A program made the translations under genes and the position numbers. From the NCBI GenBank assembly GCA_963082975.1, contig OY720350.1, positions 46,826,734 through 46,890,733 of the forward strand: 64,000 nucleotides of DNA. Reading direction: 5' to 3'. The notes below the pieces were generated by a model. The model had not been told where the DNA came from. It searched no databases and saw nothing but the letters and a program-made list of their open reading frames with translations. Origin of the DNA: Labia minor (lineage: Eukaryota > Arthropoda > Insecta > Dermaptera > Spongiphoridae). Within the stretch, counting starts at the first letter, position 1. Each line of letters starts with the position of its first letter. Below are positions 46,424 through 56,663 of this stretch, piece after piece.

Positions 46424-46572
46424 AACTGTTTTATAATTCTTATCTCTAACATAAAATATATATTTATTATGTGAAGTTCATTTCGTATAATTTTGATTAT
46501 ATATGTATATATGAAATGAACTTTACATAATAAATATATATTTATATGTTAGAGATAATTTATAAAACAGTT
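46424..46572. repeat. Large imperfect palindrome (right RepD copy)
   Basis: Same arms as 16927-17075 (AACTGTTTTATAAT...TCTAACATA and complement), nearly identical between loci. Part of the RepD long form. Confidence 0.75.
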
Positions 46573-47109
46573 CTAATGACAATTCAAATTTCGCGCTCTG
46601 TTATAAGAAATTTGAAAGCAGATGGTTTCATGGTGTTGGTCACGATCACGCGAGTTCTATACTTTTTCCCCATCCCGCAAAAGTGCTCAACGCCGCTAAA
46701 GAAGTTTTCACTTCAAAAATTATTTAATATTTGGAAATATATCTGACTTATAGAAAAAATGAATATTAATTAAAGAAAGAAATTGTTTTTAAAATATCCT
46801 GAATAATATGTAACAATTTTCAAGATAGAAATTTATTACAATATTACAATTATTAACTGTTGCATCATTGCATCAATCTGATTAAAATGAATGGAACTTC
46901 GGGTACTCAATAATAATAAATAAAATAATATTAATAAATATATTAAATAATATTTTATTGAAAAAATATTAAAAATTATAAAACTATCTAAAACTTAATT
47001 AATAAAAGAACAATGAATAAATAAATATAGAATAGTAATTTATTAAAAAGTAAACAATAGATAAAAAGAAAAAAAAATAACAAAATCATTATTTTCATTT
47101 TTAAATAAC

Positions 47110-47176
47110 GATTCACCCGGCGAGTTTCGAACCGACGAAATCCACTCGTTAAAACATCAGTCCAACCTCTGGACTA
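47110..47176 (-). repeat. tRNA-like module in right RepD copy
   Basis: B-box complement GAGTTTCGAACC (47122-47133) and A-box complement CCAACCTCTGGACTA (47162-47176). It differs from the 16323 and 49012 copies by G to T within the A box (CCTCT versus CCGCT). Confidence 0.6.
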
Positions 47177-47592
47177 TATGTATTTAGATAAAAAATTGTC
47201 ATTTTTTTACTGTCTTAGCAGTATTTGATGTTTTTTATTTATTTTTTTTTTTTGAGAGAGATTAATAAATATCTATATATATTTTATTAAAAATAAATAT
47301 TTTTAATTTTATTTCGAAATTAAATAATAAATTTTAAAATATTTTAAATAAAAAAAATATTAATACAAATAAAAATGGAAGCCAATTTTGACGTTTTCCA
47401 TATATAATTTTCAATTAAGAAATTAATAATGAAGCTGAATGTTTCAAGAGATATCATCAATAAAACTTAATTTTTCTTTATAAATACTATATCTAGTGTG
47501 AATTTGAAAAAAATCGTTAGAGCGGTTTTTGAGAACCAATATATATAGATAGATAGATATATACAATTTTAGCTAGCATAATAAGATAAGAT

Positions 47593-48060
47593 AAGTATGA
47601 AAATATACTTTGAATTTATTTTGAATAAGATATTCTTTATCATTTTAAATGAATGTTTTAATATGATTTTAATAAATGTTTTAAATCATTTTAAATAAAT
47701 GATTTAATATCATTTTAAATGAATATTAATTTATATAATAAATATATTTCGTAATTTGATTCTAAAATATTATTAAAATAAATATTTTTTATTCATAAAA
47801 CTAACTTATACTTACATATCAAAAACAGCCTTTCTGGGAAATTGCAAAATGTGTTTATTTTTTTATATAAATAATGATCAAGGAAATTACACTAAAAATT
47901 AAAAAAATTATTAGCTATAAGAATATAATAAGTATGAAAATATACTTTGAATTTATTTTGAATAAGATATTCTTTATCATTTTAAATGAATGTTTTAAAT
48001 CATTTTAATAAATGTTTTAAATCATTTTAAATAAATGATTTTAAATGAATGAATGGATGA
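47593..48060. repeat. Direct duplication of a 68-base AT-rich segment
   Basis: AGTATGAAAATATACTTTGA and onward (47593-47661) recurs identically at 47930-47998. Each is followed by small tandem ATGTTTTAAATCATTTTA units. Copy 1 directly abuts the RepD 5' end. Confidence 0.8.
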
Positions 48061-48835
48061 AAATTCAAATTTTATATATAGTTTTTTATATATGTTTATT
48101 TATTCACAAAAATTTAATTGACATAATTATCAAATAATTGACATAATTATCAAAAAATAATAAAAGTTGTTACCTAGCTAAAGAGAGAGTAATAGAAATT
48201 GTTACCTGCAGGTAGACTTGTGAGACAGATAAGAGAATATACGTATTCCGAAAACACTGTTAATTAAAATGTAATAACTATTAACAATTAATAAAGTAGA
48301 AATAATTTCCCAACAAATATTTCACTTTTAGTTTAACAAAAAATCAAAAAAACAATATTTTGCAGAATAAAAACGAAACAAAAAACAAATATGAATATAA
48401 TATAAATATTTTTTTAATTTTATTTTTAGAATAAATATTGTAATATATATAAATATAAATATAAATATAAAAATGCTTGTTTTTTATGCTTATATATATT
48501 GGATATATTGGATGTATTATGATACTGAGCACATGGCAAAGACTTTCTAAAAATAATTGTTTTAAAAAAAAAACGCAGGGAAAACCCAGAGATATGCCTC
48601 TTCGTTACCCCAATAGAGAGAGAGGGGTGGACAATTTTGCCAAGTGGCAGAGGAGGGGATGATTGGCTTCGACATATTTTGAAAATTCTCAACAACTACA
48701 CAATATACCAACTGTGGTCGACAATTGGTAATTAATAATTAATTATAAATTGCAATTGCTAAAATATAAATTAAAGTTCTTTTAATTTATATTTCTATTT
48801 TTACGGTACCTTTCAATTATTCTATTTCATCTTAA
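48061..48835. other. Unassigned region
   Basis: AT-rich, with a unique patch at 48575-48720 (CCCAATAGAGAGAGAGGGG); short ORFs on both strands there are not recognised. Confidence 0.35.
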
Positions 48836-48837
48836 TT

Positions 48838-49350
48838 TAATAAAATAATATTAATAAATATATTAAATAATATTTTATTGAAAAAATATTAAAAATTATA
48901 AAACTATCTAAAACTTAATTAATAAAAGAACAATGAATAAATAAATTAAAAAGTAAACAATAGATAAAAAGAAAAAAAAATAACAAAATCATTATTTTCA
49001 TTTTTAAATAACGATTCACCCGGCGAGTTTCGAACCGACGAAATCCACTCGTTAAAACATCAGTCCAACCGCTGGACTATATGTATTTAGATAAAAAATT
49101 GTCATTTTTTTACTGTCTTAGCAGGCAGTATTAAAAATTTTGACGTTTTCCATATAATATATAATTTTCAATTAAGAAATTAATAATGAAGCTGTATGTT
49201 TCAAGAGATATCATCAATAAAACTTAATTTTTCTTTATAAATACTATATCTAGTGTGAATTTGAAAAAAATCGTTAGAGCGGTTTTTGAGAACCATGATA
49301 TATAGATAAATACATATATACAATTTTAGCTAGCATAATAAGATAAGATT
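48838..49350 (-). repeat. RepD copy h, 5' half with tRNA-like module
   Basis: Matches 46915-47593 but lacks the TTAATTTTATTTCGAAATTA block, like the left locus (TTAGCAGGCAGTATTAAAAA). The tRNA-like module (49012-49080) has the CCGCT A-box variant of the left locus. Ends TAGCTAGCATAATAAGATAA. Confidence 0.7.
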
Positions 49351-49629
49351 AGAAACTTACGTGAAAATTGAATTATGAGATATAAAAATTAAAATTATTT
49401 ATTCATATAATCTTAAAAAATTAAAAGAAGTAATATAGTCGCAATATGAATGTTTTCAGTGTGTTAAATAGGTAAGTTCAAAAGGCTAATATGATCAAAT
49501 GAAATATTGGAAATATTAGAAAAATAAAGATAAAAATATAAATATTATAAACATTCTTTGTATTGTATCTTTTGCGTTGATGAATGATAACATGTACATA
49601 TCAAATTTTTAAAAATTAATTTCTGCAGT

Positions 49630-49790
49630 TATTGAATAGATATTGATCAAAAGTATAGCCTATCTTAAAATAGAGGTATGCAAGAATATTGTGATGTAAT
49701 TTCATCGAAATCGGTCCAGCCAATTTTGAGTTTATAACGTGAGAATTTCCGGACAGACAGTCATGAAAAAAAACTCAATTAAAATCCGTT
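49630..49790 (-). repeat. RepH relic
   Basis: On - it shows ATGACTGTCTGTCCGG, CAAAATTGGCTGGACCGATT, ATTACATCACAATATTCTTG, ACCTCTATTTTAAGATAGGC, as in 30740-30890. Truncated. Confidence 0.55.
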
Positions 49791-49836
49791 GCGTAGTTTT
49801 AAAGATTGAAGTTACTATGTAATGATATAATGTCTA

Positions 49837-50208
49837 TGACGTCATGAAGGGCTGGGTGACGTTTAAATTAAGGGAAAACTAATGAAGATGATTTTTCCCA
49901 GAGATTGGATCAATAAAACTCGATTTTTCTTTATAAATACTATCTATGGTGTGAATTTAAAAAGAAATCGATCGAGCGGTTTCTGAGAACCCATTGACAA
50001 ATATATATACATACATATATACATACATATATAAATACATATATACATACATATATATATAAATATATACATACATATATATATAAATATATACATACAT
50101 ATATATATAAATATATACATACATATATATATAAATATATACATACATATATATAAAAATATATACATACATATATATATATACAATTTTAGCTAGCATA
50201 ATAAGATT
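49837..50208 (-). repeat. RepD copy i with expanded AT minisatellite
   Basis: Holds TAATGAAGATGATTTTTCCC, CGATCGAGCGGTTTCTGAGA and the terminal TAGCTAGCATAATAAGATTA. Between them (about 50000-50185) is a tandem array of 22-26-base units such as ATATATACATACATATATAT. Other copies carry only a few bases of AT repeat at that place. Reverse ORFs [10 protein letters not shown] are array translations, not genes. Confidence 0.8.
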
Positions 50209-50945
50209 ATATGTATATATATATATGTATATATCTATATTTATATCAAGTATTATTCTAAAGAGAATAATAAATTGTGATTAATTAGATTCATGTTTTT
50301 AATGCATCATATTGCAAAAAGCTATTAAATTTTTCAAATAAATTTTAAATTACAGTAATTCAAACTTTTTCACTCATACAAGGATCACTCAGTATCAATA
50401 TAAAATGTATAAATCAATATAAATGCAGATTTTCGCAGTTGTCATTTTAAAAATAACTAATTTAGAAAACAAAAAGTGAAATTTTTCAATAAAAAAAAAA
50501 TGAATTTTTGTAATGGAAGGTTGTAATAATAGTATAACATTGAGTTAAATATAGAAATACTTTAAATAAATTATTATTTATAGAATTATTGAATGTTTAT
50601 TATAAAATGGTGTGATTACAGAAAGTATATAATAATTTCTTTTAATGACAAAAATTGTTTTTCTTTGACAATGAATAAATTTTTCTTAAAATTTTATTTT
50701 AACTATAAAGATTAAATTTTAAACATCAAGTTTAAATTTAAATTTTGTAAAATATTATGGCTATATCAATTTATTTTAAAGTGTTATTTAAGTAAAATGT
50801 CTATCTCAAATCGTTGAACTTAAAATCCTGCAATTTGATAAGTATATCAAGAGCTTAAAGTTGTCCAGGGAGCATGTTGACTTTCATTTAATCCTCAAGT
50901 AACAAGATAAAGCCTTAATATATTCAAACTGTCTCAATAATTCTT
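50209..50945. other. AT-rich sequence without recognised features
   Basis: No ORF, repeat or structure of note. Confidence 0.5.
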
Positions 50946-51044
50946 CACAAAAAATTTAGTTTTTTTTAAACTTACTAACAACTTAATTAAAAAAATCTAT
51001 TGAAAAAAATAAATAAATATTTGTTCACAAAAAATTTAGGTTTT

Positions 51045-51687
51045 TACCGACCGACGATAGTAAGGGAGGTATTGTTTTCACACCAAATTTCACCTATGGA
51101 TATTTTTACATATCTCCACGAATCATGCATTTTCTTAACAGAAAAAAGTATTTTTAGCATGATGTCTGTCCGTCCGTCCGTCCGTCCGTCCGTATAGATG
51201 TGTACAGCCTGAACGGCTCAACCGATTTTGATGAAATTTGGTATATTTACTTAATGCATCAGTGGGATGAATTGATCAACTTTTGGTGCAAATCCGGAAA
51301 CCGGAAGTGGTAGTATTAGCGATCGACGATAGGAAGGGAAGGGTTATTTTCACACCAAATTTCACATGAGGAGATTTTTTTATATATCACCACGAAACAT
51401 GCACTTTGTATTGGTTTTATCCTCGGGAAAATCATATTTATTAGTTTTTTCTTGATTTAAAATTATATGACGTCATCCAGTCATTCATGACGTCACAGCC
51501 TGGATAGGCATATATATATTATAAATAAAATAAAATTAAAAATGTTTATATTTATTATTTATGTATCCATATCTGTTTTTTATTACATTAATAGATATAT
51601 TAAAATTATTTGAAATTGTTTCTGTAGCTGCTAATTAATTTACTTCAAATCGTCGGTCGGTTCGGACCTGGCCACAGGTCAACTTAT
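51045..51687 (+). repeat. RepA copy 4, full length
   Basis: TACCGACCGACGATAGTAAG head, (GTCC)n core, twin TGACGTCA at 51468-51475 and 51488-51495, CGTCGGTCGG subterminal repeat and GACCTG-gcca-CAGGTC hairpin. The 60-base sequence before it (from AAACTTACTAACAACTTAAT at 50969) recurs after it (51692 on), so it sits at the junction of a direct duplication. Confidence 0.8.
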
Positions 51688-51759
51688 TTTAAACTTACTA
51701 ACACAACTTAATTAAAAAAAATCTATTGAAAAATAAATAAATATTTGTTAACATTTAAT

Positions 51760-53099
51760 ATGATATAAATATAATATATAATTGTGTAAATATAATTATA
51801 TATAATGTAATACTCAATGGTAATTTATAATAATATATTTTAGCTAATCTTTTAGCATAACTAAGTTTAAAAAAAAAGAGAAGTAATTTTAAATCATTTT
51901 ATAGTGTTTAATAATATATGGTAAAATATTTAATAATAATAATAATAATGAAAACGATAATTTTCAAAAATTTGAATGAAAAAAATAAAATATTACTTTT
52001 AGATTTGAAATGTTAGGAAATAAAAAGATATGAAAGACACGGGAGTAAAATGAAAATAAAAAAGTCCATTACTATAAGTGAGTAATTAATCTTAGATGTA
52101 TGTGGGAAGAGGGAGAAAACCGCGCCGGATGCTCCGGTTCACTTGTTTAGTTGGCTGGTGATGGAAATGTGTTCGGTTCAAGCTTTTTCTTCTTTTCTAT
52201 TGATTGGATTCAACTAAATTACATTTTTATCACCACACCCCTTGGTAGTCGTTTTGGCGTCAGTAGTCCGCTCTGCGTTTACAAAATCAAATGACAAACC
52301 ATCCCTCAACAGCCACAATGAGTTCTTGGAAATTTAACGACAAAGATTAACAGTTGATCAGGGAAATTTCCAATAAAGACCTAAATACCTAATTTTTAAT
52401 TAGATAAAAATGAGAAAAAAAATAACAAAATAATTTTACTCTCAATTCTCAATATATTGAGTCGAGTTATTTTTTATACTTAATATTAATTTACAAATTT
52501 ATTTAATTAAAGTGATCATTTTTCAATCTACATAAATTTAATTAATATATTAATTTTTATATACATTTTGAATTCATCAATATTAAATTAATAAGTTTAA
52601 TTTTTTAAATGTTTTATTTTTTTCTGATTATGATTGGATATTCACTTGTAAGTTTAACAATGTGACTTAATGTGAATCAATCAATTTCTTTATTAATACT
52701 GTAACTTTTATGTTATAATAACTGAACAAATGTTTCTAATATTGTTCCGTAGACAAATATATCCTAACCTTAACTTAAAACTAGGTTATGGATAAAACTT
52801 TAAGAATAAAGTTAATAAATATTATATTATTATATATCAAATTTTAATATTACATATAAATATATTATTATTAATTATTATTATATTTCGTTGTTAGATA
52901 CATATCAAATTGCTTATTCTCTTTGGAGTTGAGGAATAATAATTGTTGTTATCATGGATGCCGCCATTACACTTCGCCTACCTTAAGTCATTGATAGTAA
53001 TGAAAGTAAAGTCTCTGAAAAGCTTATTACCACTTATATTAAAATGGACTGATTAATATACTGCCAGAACTCCGGGGCAATATTGAAAAAGAACCTCTA
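51760..53099. other. Unassigned region
   Basis: AT-rich, with a unique GC-richer patch at 52090-52330 (AAACCGCGCCGGATGCTCCG) and another at 52915-53090. No exon or family recognised. Confidence 0.35.
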
Positions 53100-53101
53100 T
53101 A

Positions 53102-53587
53102 CGAGGGTGGGATGAAAAGTTTCCGACCTGATCAAGAAAAACGATGTTTTTAAATTTTTTTTTTGCTATATTTTTCAACATAATCTCCATCAACACTGAT
53201 ACATTTCTCATAACGCTTGTTTTAATTAATTTAATTAATTTAATTAATTAATAAATTATTTATTTAATTAATTAAATTTGATTTAATTTAATTTAAGTCT
53301 CATCAACAGTTATGAATCGACGCAAAATTTCGTTTGGATTACGCCTACAGCGCCAAATTGTTGTTAAAAGTGGTTTTTCGAGGCAATTTTTGGTCTAATG
53401 TTAGGAAATGCGGCACCCACATTGCACACAGCTTTCCATATTCAAATGGTTTTGCAAAATATTTCGCACACGTTCAGCTGACATCGTACAGGTCTCAGCT
53501 ATCTTGAATTTTGAAAAATAAAACAAAAGAAAAATTGAAAAACATCGTTTTTTTTGGTCAGGTCGGAAACTTTTCATCCCACCCTCG
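53102..53587 (-). mobile_element. Mariner deletion derivative, 486 bp, with TA duplication
   Basis: Terminal repeats of about 50 bases (CGAGGGTGGGATGAAAAGTT...CGATGTTTTT) flanked by TA at 53100-53101 and 53588-53589. On - it encodes broken pieces of a mariner transposase: KIAETCTMSAERVRNILQNH, then FNNNLAL, NEILRRFITVDET (first catalytic Asp region), then after a TTAAT-rich filler KRYEKCISVDGDYVEK at the C-terminus. The middle of the catalytic domain is replaced by low-complexity AT sequence. The 96-codon - ORF extending past the terminal repeat is not a real gene. Confidence 0.8.
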
Positions 53588-53589
53588 TA

Positions 53590-54735
53590 TATAAAAAAGA
53601 ATATTAAATTTATCAAGTTTAATAGAAATAAATAATCAATCAAATGTAAATTGAATAGATGTTGGTACGAGCAGCTATTTAATACATACAATGAAATATA
53701 TTTATATCGTATATCATATACAATATATTTATCATTTGAGTTTATTTATTAAAAAGATAATTAATTTTGTATTTCATAAATGGATATTTGAAAAAAAAAA
53801 AAATATAATGAAGAGGATAATGTTGATAAAAAACGTCAATTCTTTTGTCCAATTGGGTGAATAGGAGATGATGATGTTGATGATGATGTCTATTGATTCC
53901 CTATAACCCAATGAGTGGAATGAATCAAGGGACCCAGCCAGCAATCTGCAAATGCAAGTGGCTTCTCCTCCTATTATGACAATAACGATAATGATAAATC
54001 CTTTTATCAACAAACATATTTCCTATTGATTTATTTTATAAACATTTATCTAATTAGTTGACATTCCAGATCAATTTTGCTGAATCCGCTCAATATCTCA
54101 ATCTCGTTTTAGTTAAAAAAACACCTCCCACTGACACCCACATACCTTTTTGACCTCATCATTTATGTTCATCTGTATTTACATCCAATTGGACTGATAT
54201 GTTGACCAAAATCCGACAGCACAATGTATCATTGATATTTGAATGAATTTCACTTTGGAACTCTTGACTTTTGAATTGGATATGTTTGATTTGTTTTTGT
54301 TTGTTTTTTTTTTACAAAAACGTAAATACAAACCCAACATTAATATAATAAAATATTTTAAAATAATTATTTCAACTGAATATTAAGCAAAATGTTTAAA
54401 AAAAATATTGTTTTGAAAATCTATATAAATATACTTATTTTTCGTACTAATCATTTTTTTATATTTAATAAATTATTTGTAAAAATAGATTATTATATAA
54501 AAAATATTACTCTTTGTGTGTGTTGTTCTGAAATACTCAAAACTAGTAGTATAAAAAAACAGTATTTTTAATTAAAAGCAAAGGTACAAAGGGCTCATCT
54601 GAGCTTTTTAATCTTTCAAAATGGCAAAATTATATTTTATTAAAATTCTTTATTGAAATAAAAAAAATTATTAAAAACAAAAAAACAATTTCAATATAAA
54701 AATAATTTTTTTATGATTTACTCTTTATGATTTTT
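53590..54735. other. Unassigned region
   Basis: Contains a unique, less AT-biased block at 53840-54260; the - ORF there (ATCICRLLAGSLDSFHSLGY) is not recognised. A GATGAT tract lies at about 53867-53888. Confidence 0.35.
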
Positions 54736-54737
54736 TT

Positions 54738-55353
54738 ACTTTCCCGCATAGTTCGTATAAGGGAAGTATTGGAATATCGTCAAAAATTTCGACTTCGAGA
54801 TTTCGATAGATCTTGACGTTTTAGACCTCCCTGAGTCGGAAAATACCATTTTTCGAATTATGTCTGTGTGTGTGTATGTATGTATGTATGCATGTATGGA
54901 TGTATGTAATGTCTGTGAGCAAATTTACTCAAAAACTAATCAAGCTAGGACTTCGAAATTTGGTACACCGATATTATTCACAGTTTGTAGATGTCTATCA
55001 AAATTTCGTCAAAATCGGTTAACCGGAAGTGGTACTTTACCTACACTGGTTGCGTTTACCTTTCAAGTAAAGTACCAGTTTGCTTCGAGATATTTGCTTC
55101 CTATTTTGTATATAGATTTAAAAATATGAAAAAAATTCAGATACCAAATTTCATCATGATCTGACTACCGGAAGTGACATTTTACCTATACAAGTAGCGT
55201 TAGGTGTAAATTATAAATGTATATAATAGTGTTAAACCATTTTACTTTATAATTTAAATTAATTAGTTTGTTTATTTTTATTGTTGTTAAAACATAATAA
55301 TAATAACCTAATTACCTATTTATATGCGGGAAAGTCTAGGGGAGGACACTCCC
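54738..55353 (+). repeat. RepC copy 2, intact, 616 bp
   Basis: ACTTTCCCGCATA (54738-54750), foldable with GGGAAGT just downstream; TGTG/TATG microsatellite; ACTCAAAAACTAATCAAGCT; CGGAAGTGACATTTTACC; right complement TATGCGGGAAAGT (55323-55335) and GGGAG-gaca-CTCCC hairpin (55340-55353). It serves as the uninterrupted reference for the nested copy at 21076. The 89-codon ORF over it is repeat-derived. Confidence 0.8.
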
Positions 55354-55988
55354 AAATTTTTAAGTTTCGAAAGAAAAAAAAAAGAAAATTGTAATATTAA
55401 TTAATTAATTATTTTTTTATTAAACAAAAAAATATGAATTATTTTATAAATGATTTTTTTTTTGGTTTATTTTTATAATAAACTATTTATTTTATTATGG
55501 TCAATAAAAGCAGTCCTGTTTTCAATCACAATTTTCATTGTGCCCCTGTCAACAACAGTTTTGTATGGGATTTAAGAATAGTCCATTGTTTTAATTTTTC
55601 TAAAAGATAAAACTATAAATATAAAGAAGATGGACCCTTTTTTTATTTTTGTGGCAGGTGGAGTTTAGAATATTTCCAAAATGACACTTAGGAGAATAAT
55701 AAGTTAGCTGGGGGATTTGAAATCCCTCAAGGTTTGTCTGGACCGGCCGCAAAGAAGTGAAACAAACTCATTTGTCTTACTCTACCAGACGAATTTACTT
55801 AATAATTCAACTAGTCATCTACCCACTTGCCATGAATTTTATTCCTCTCACGCGAGTTTATTTATTTATTTTTTTTATTTAGGAAAAATTCATTCACTAA
55901 AATTGTTTCGATCTTTACTTCTCAACTAACAATCATTCTTTTTAACAAATTAAATAAATTGATATTTTATTTTTTTATTTACAAAATT
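55354..55988. other. Unassigned region
   Basis: AT-rich, with a unique patch at 55655-55860 (CTGGACCGGCCGCAAAGAAG); no supported gene. Confidence 0.35.
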
Positions 55989-56663
55989 AGGGACTTAGAA
56001 TTTTCAAAGTATAGAAGTTTCGAAGTATAGAACTTTAAATTGTGCAATAAAACAACGATGGATTATTCGATTGACATGAATTTTATTTATACGAAAGATA
56101 ATCTTGTGGCATTACATTTTATATATGATTTCTGGCATATGACCGCCACGGCTGACTCGGATGTACTCCAATCTGGACGTCCAATTTTCGATAACTTTTT
56201 CCAACATTTGTGGCCGTATATCGGTCTTGTTGGAACCACAGCTCCTGGTCATCATGGTTGTTCAATTCAGGAATGAAAAAGTTAGTAATCATGGCTCTAT
56301 ACCGATCACCATTGACTGTAACGTTCTGGCCATCATCGTTTTTGAAGCTTCTTCTGTACGCACCTGAGGGATGCGAGTTATCAATAAGAGTAAACGTGGT
56401 GCGAAAACGTTCCATGGTTAATCGAATTAACTGCTCTGATGGACGATTTTGTCGACGATAAAATGGACGTAGTACACGATTCCGCACAGAACCATTATTT
56501 TCGAAATAAAATTGCACTATTTGCAAGCGTTGTTCAGGCGTGAGTCTATTCATGATGAATTGCCAAACCAAACTGAGAATAAATCACTTGACAGCTGTTA
56601 AATCGGTCGTCAACTTGAACAGTAATGCCAACCTAAAGTTCTATACCTCGAAAAAAAGCACCC
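55989..56663 (-). mobile_element. Tc1/mariner-like deletion derivative
   Basis: Terminal inverted repeats include CGAAGTATAGAACTTTAAAT (56021-56040) and, inverted, CGAGGTATAGAACTTTAGGT (56631-56650). The left end has an extra AAAGTATAGAAG copy. It encloses a transposase with a large in-frame deletion. Exact borders and target duplication are uncertain. Confidence 0.7.
56119..56571 (-). pseudogene. Internally deleted Tc1/mariner-like transposase, in-frame fusion
   Basis: A 150-codon ORF; Met at 56553 (MNRLTPEQRLQIVQFYFENN) is the likely start. Residues to about 65 match the N-terminal helix-turn-helix type often labelled DUF4817. The frame then jumps to DDGQNVTVNGDRYRAMITNF and ELWFQQD, which in relatives lie near the second catalytic Asp. 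Roughly 190 residues between, including the first catalytic Asp, are absent without frame loss. After WFQQD the frame slips; the usual GHMPEIIYK end lies in another frame just before the ORF stop. Inactive as a transposase. Confidence 0.7.

Larger units (their letters stand above)
45850..47593 (-). repeat. RepD long form, right locus
   Basis: About 1.74 kb, from the TACCGGGACCCCGAGCC hairpin end to GCTAGCATAATAAGATAAGA. Order: first terminus, CACCGAGCTCTCGCTC second terminus, GCATCAATCTGATTAAAA block, palindrome region (46424-46572), the same GCATCAATCTGATTAAAA block again at about 46866, tRNA-like module, TTAATTTTATTTCGAAATTA block, then CGTTAGAGCGG and the 5' end. It matches the left locus inverted but has no Helitron, giving the empty site near 46085-46090. 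Confidence 0.75.

Noticed and set aside
46546-46746. A 66-codon ORF identical to one at 16753-16953 (-), which looked like a conserved gene pair
   Set aside because: It lies inside the duplicated RepD long form; identity reflects recent duplication, and no family or splice context was seen.
49944-50199. Two reverse-strand ORFs rich in Met/Tyr/Ile
   Set aside because: Pure translation of the ATACATATAT array inside RepD; no start context or complexity.
51165-51197. SVRPSVRPSV peptide repeat
   Set aside because: Translation of the GTCC repeats of RepA, not a protein repeat.
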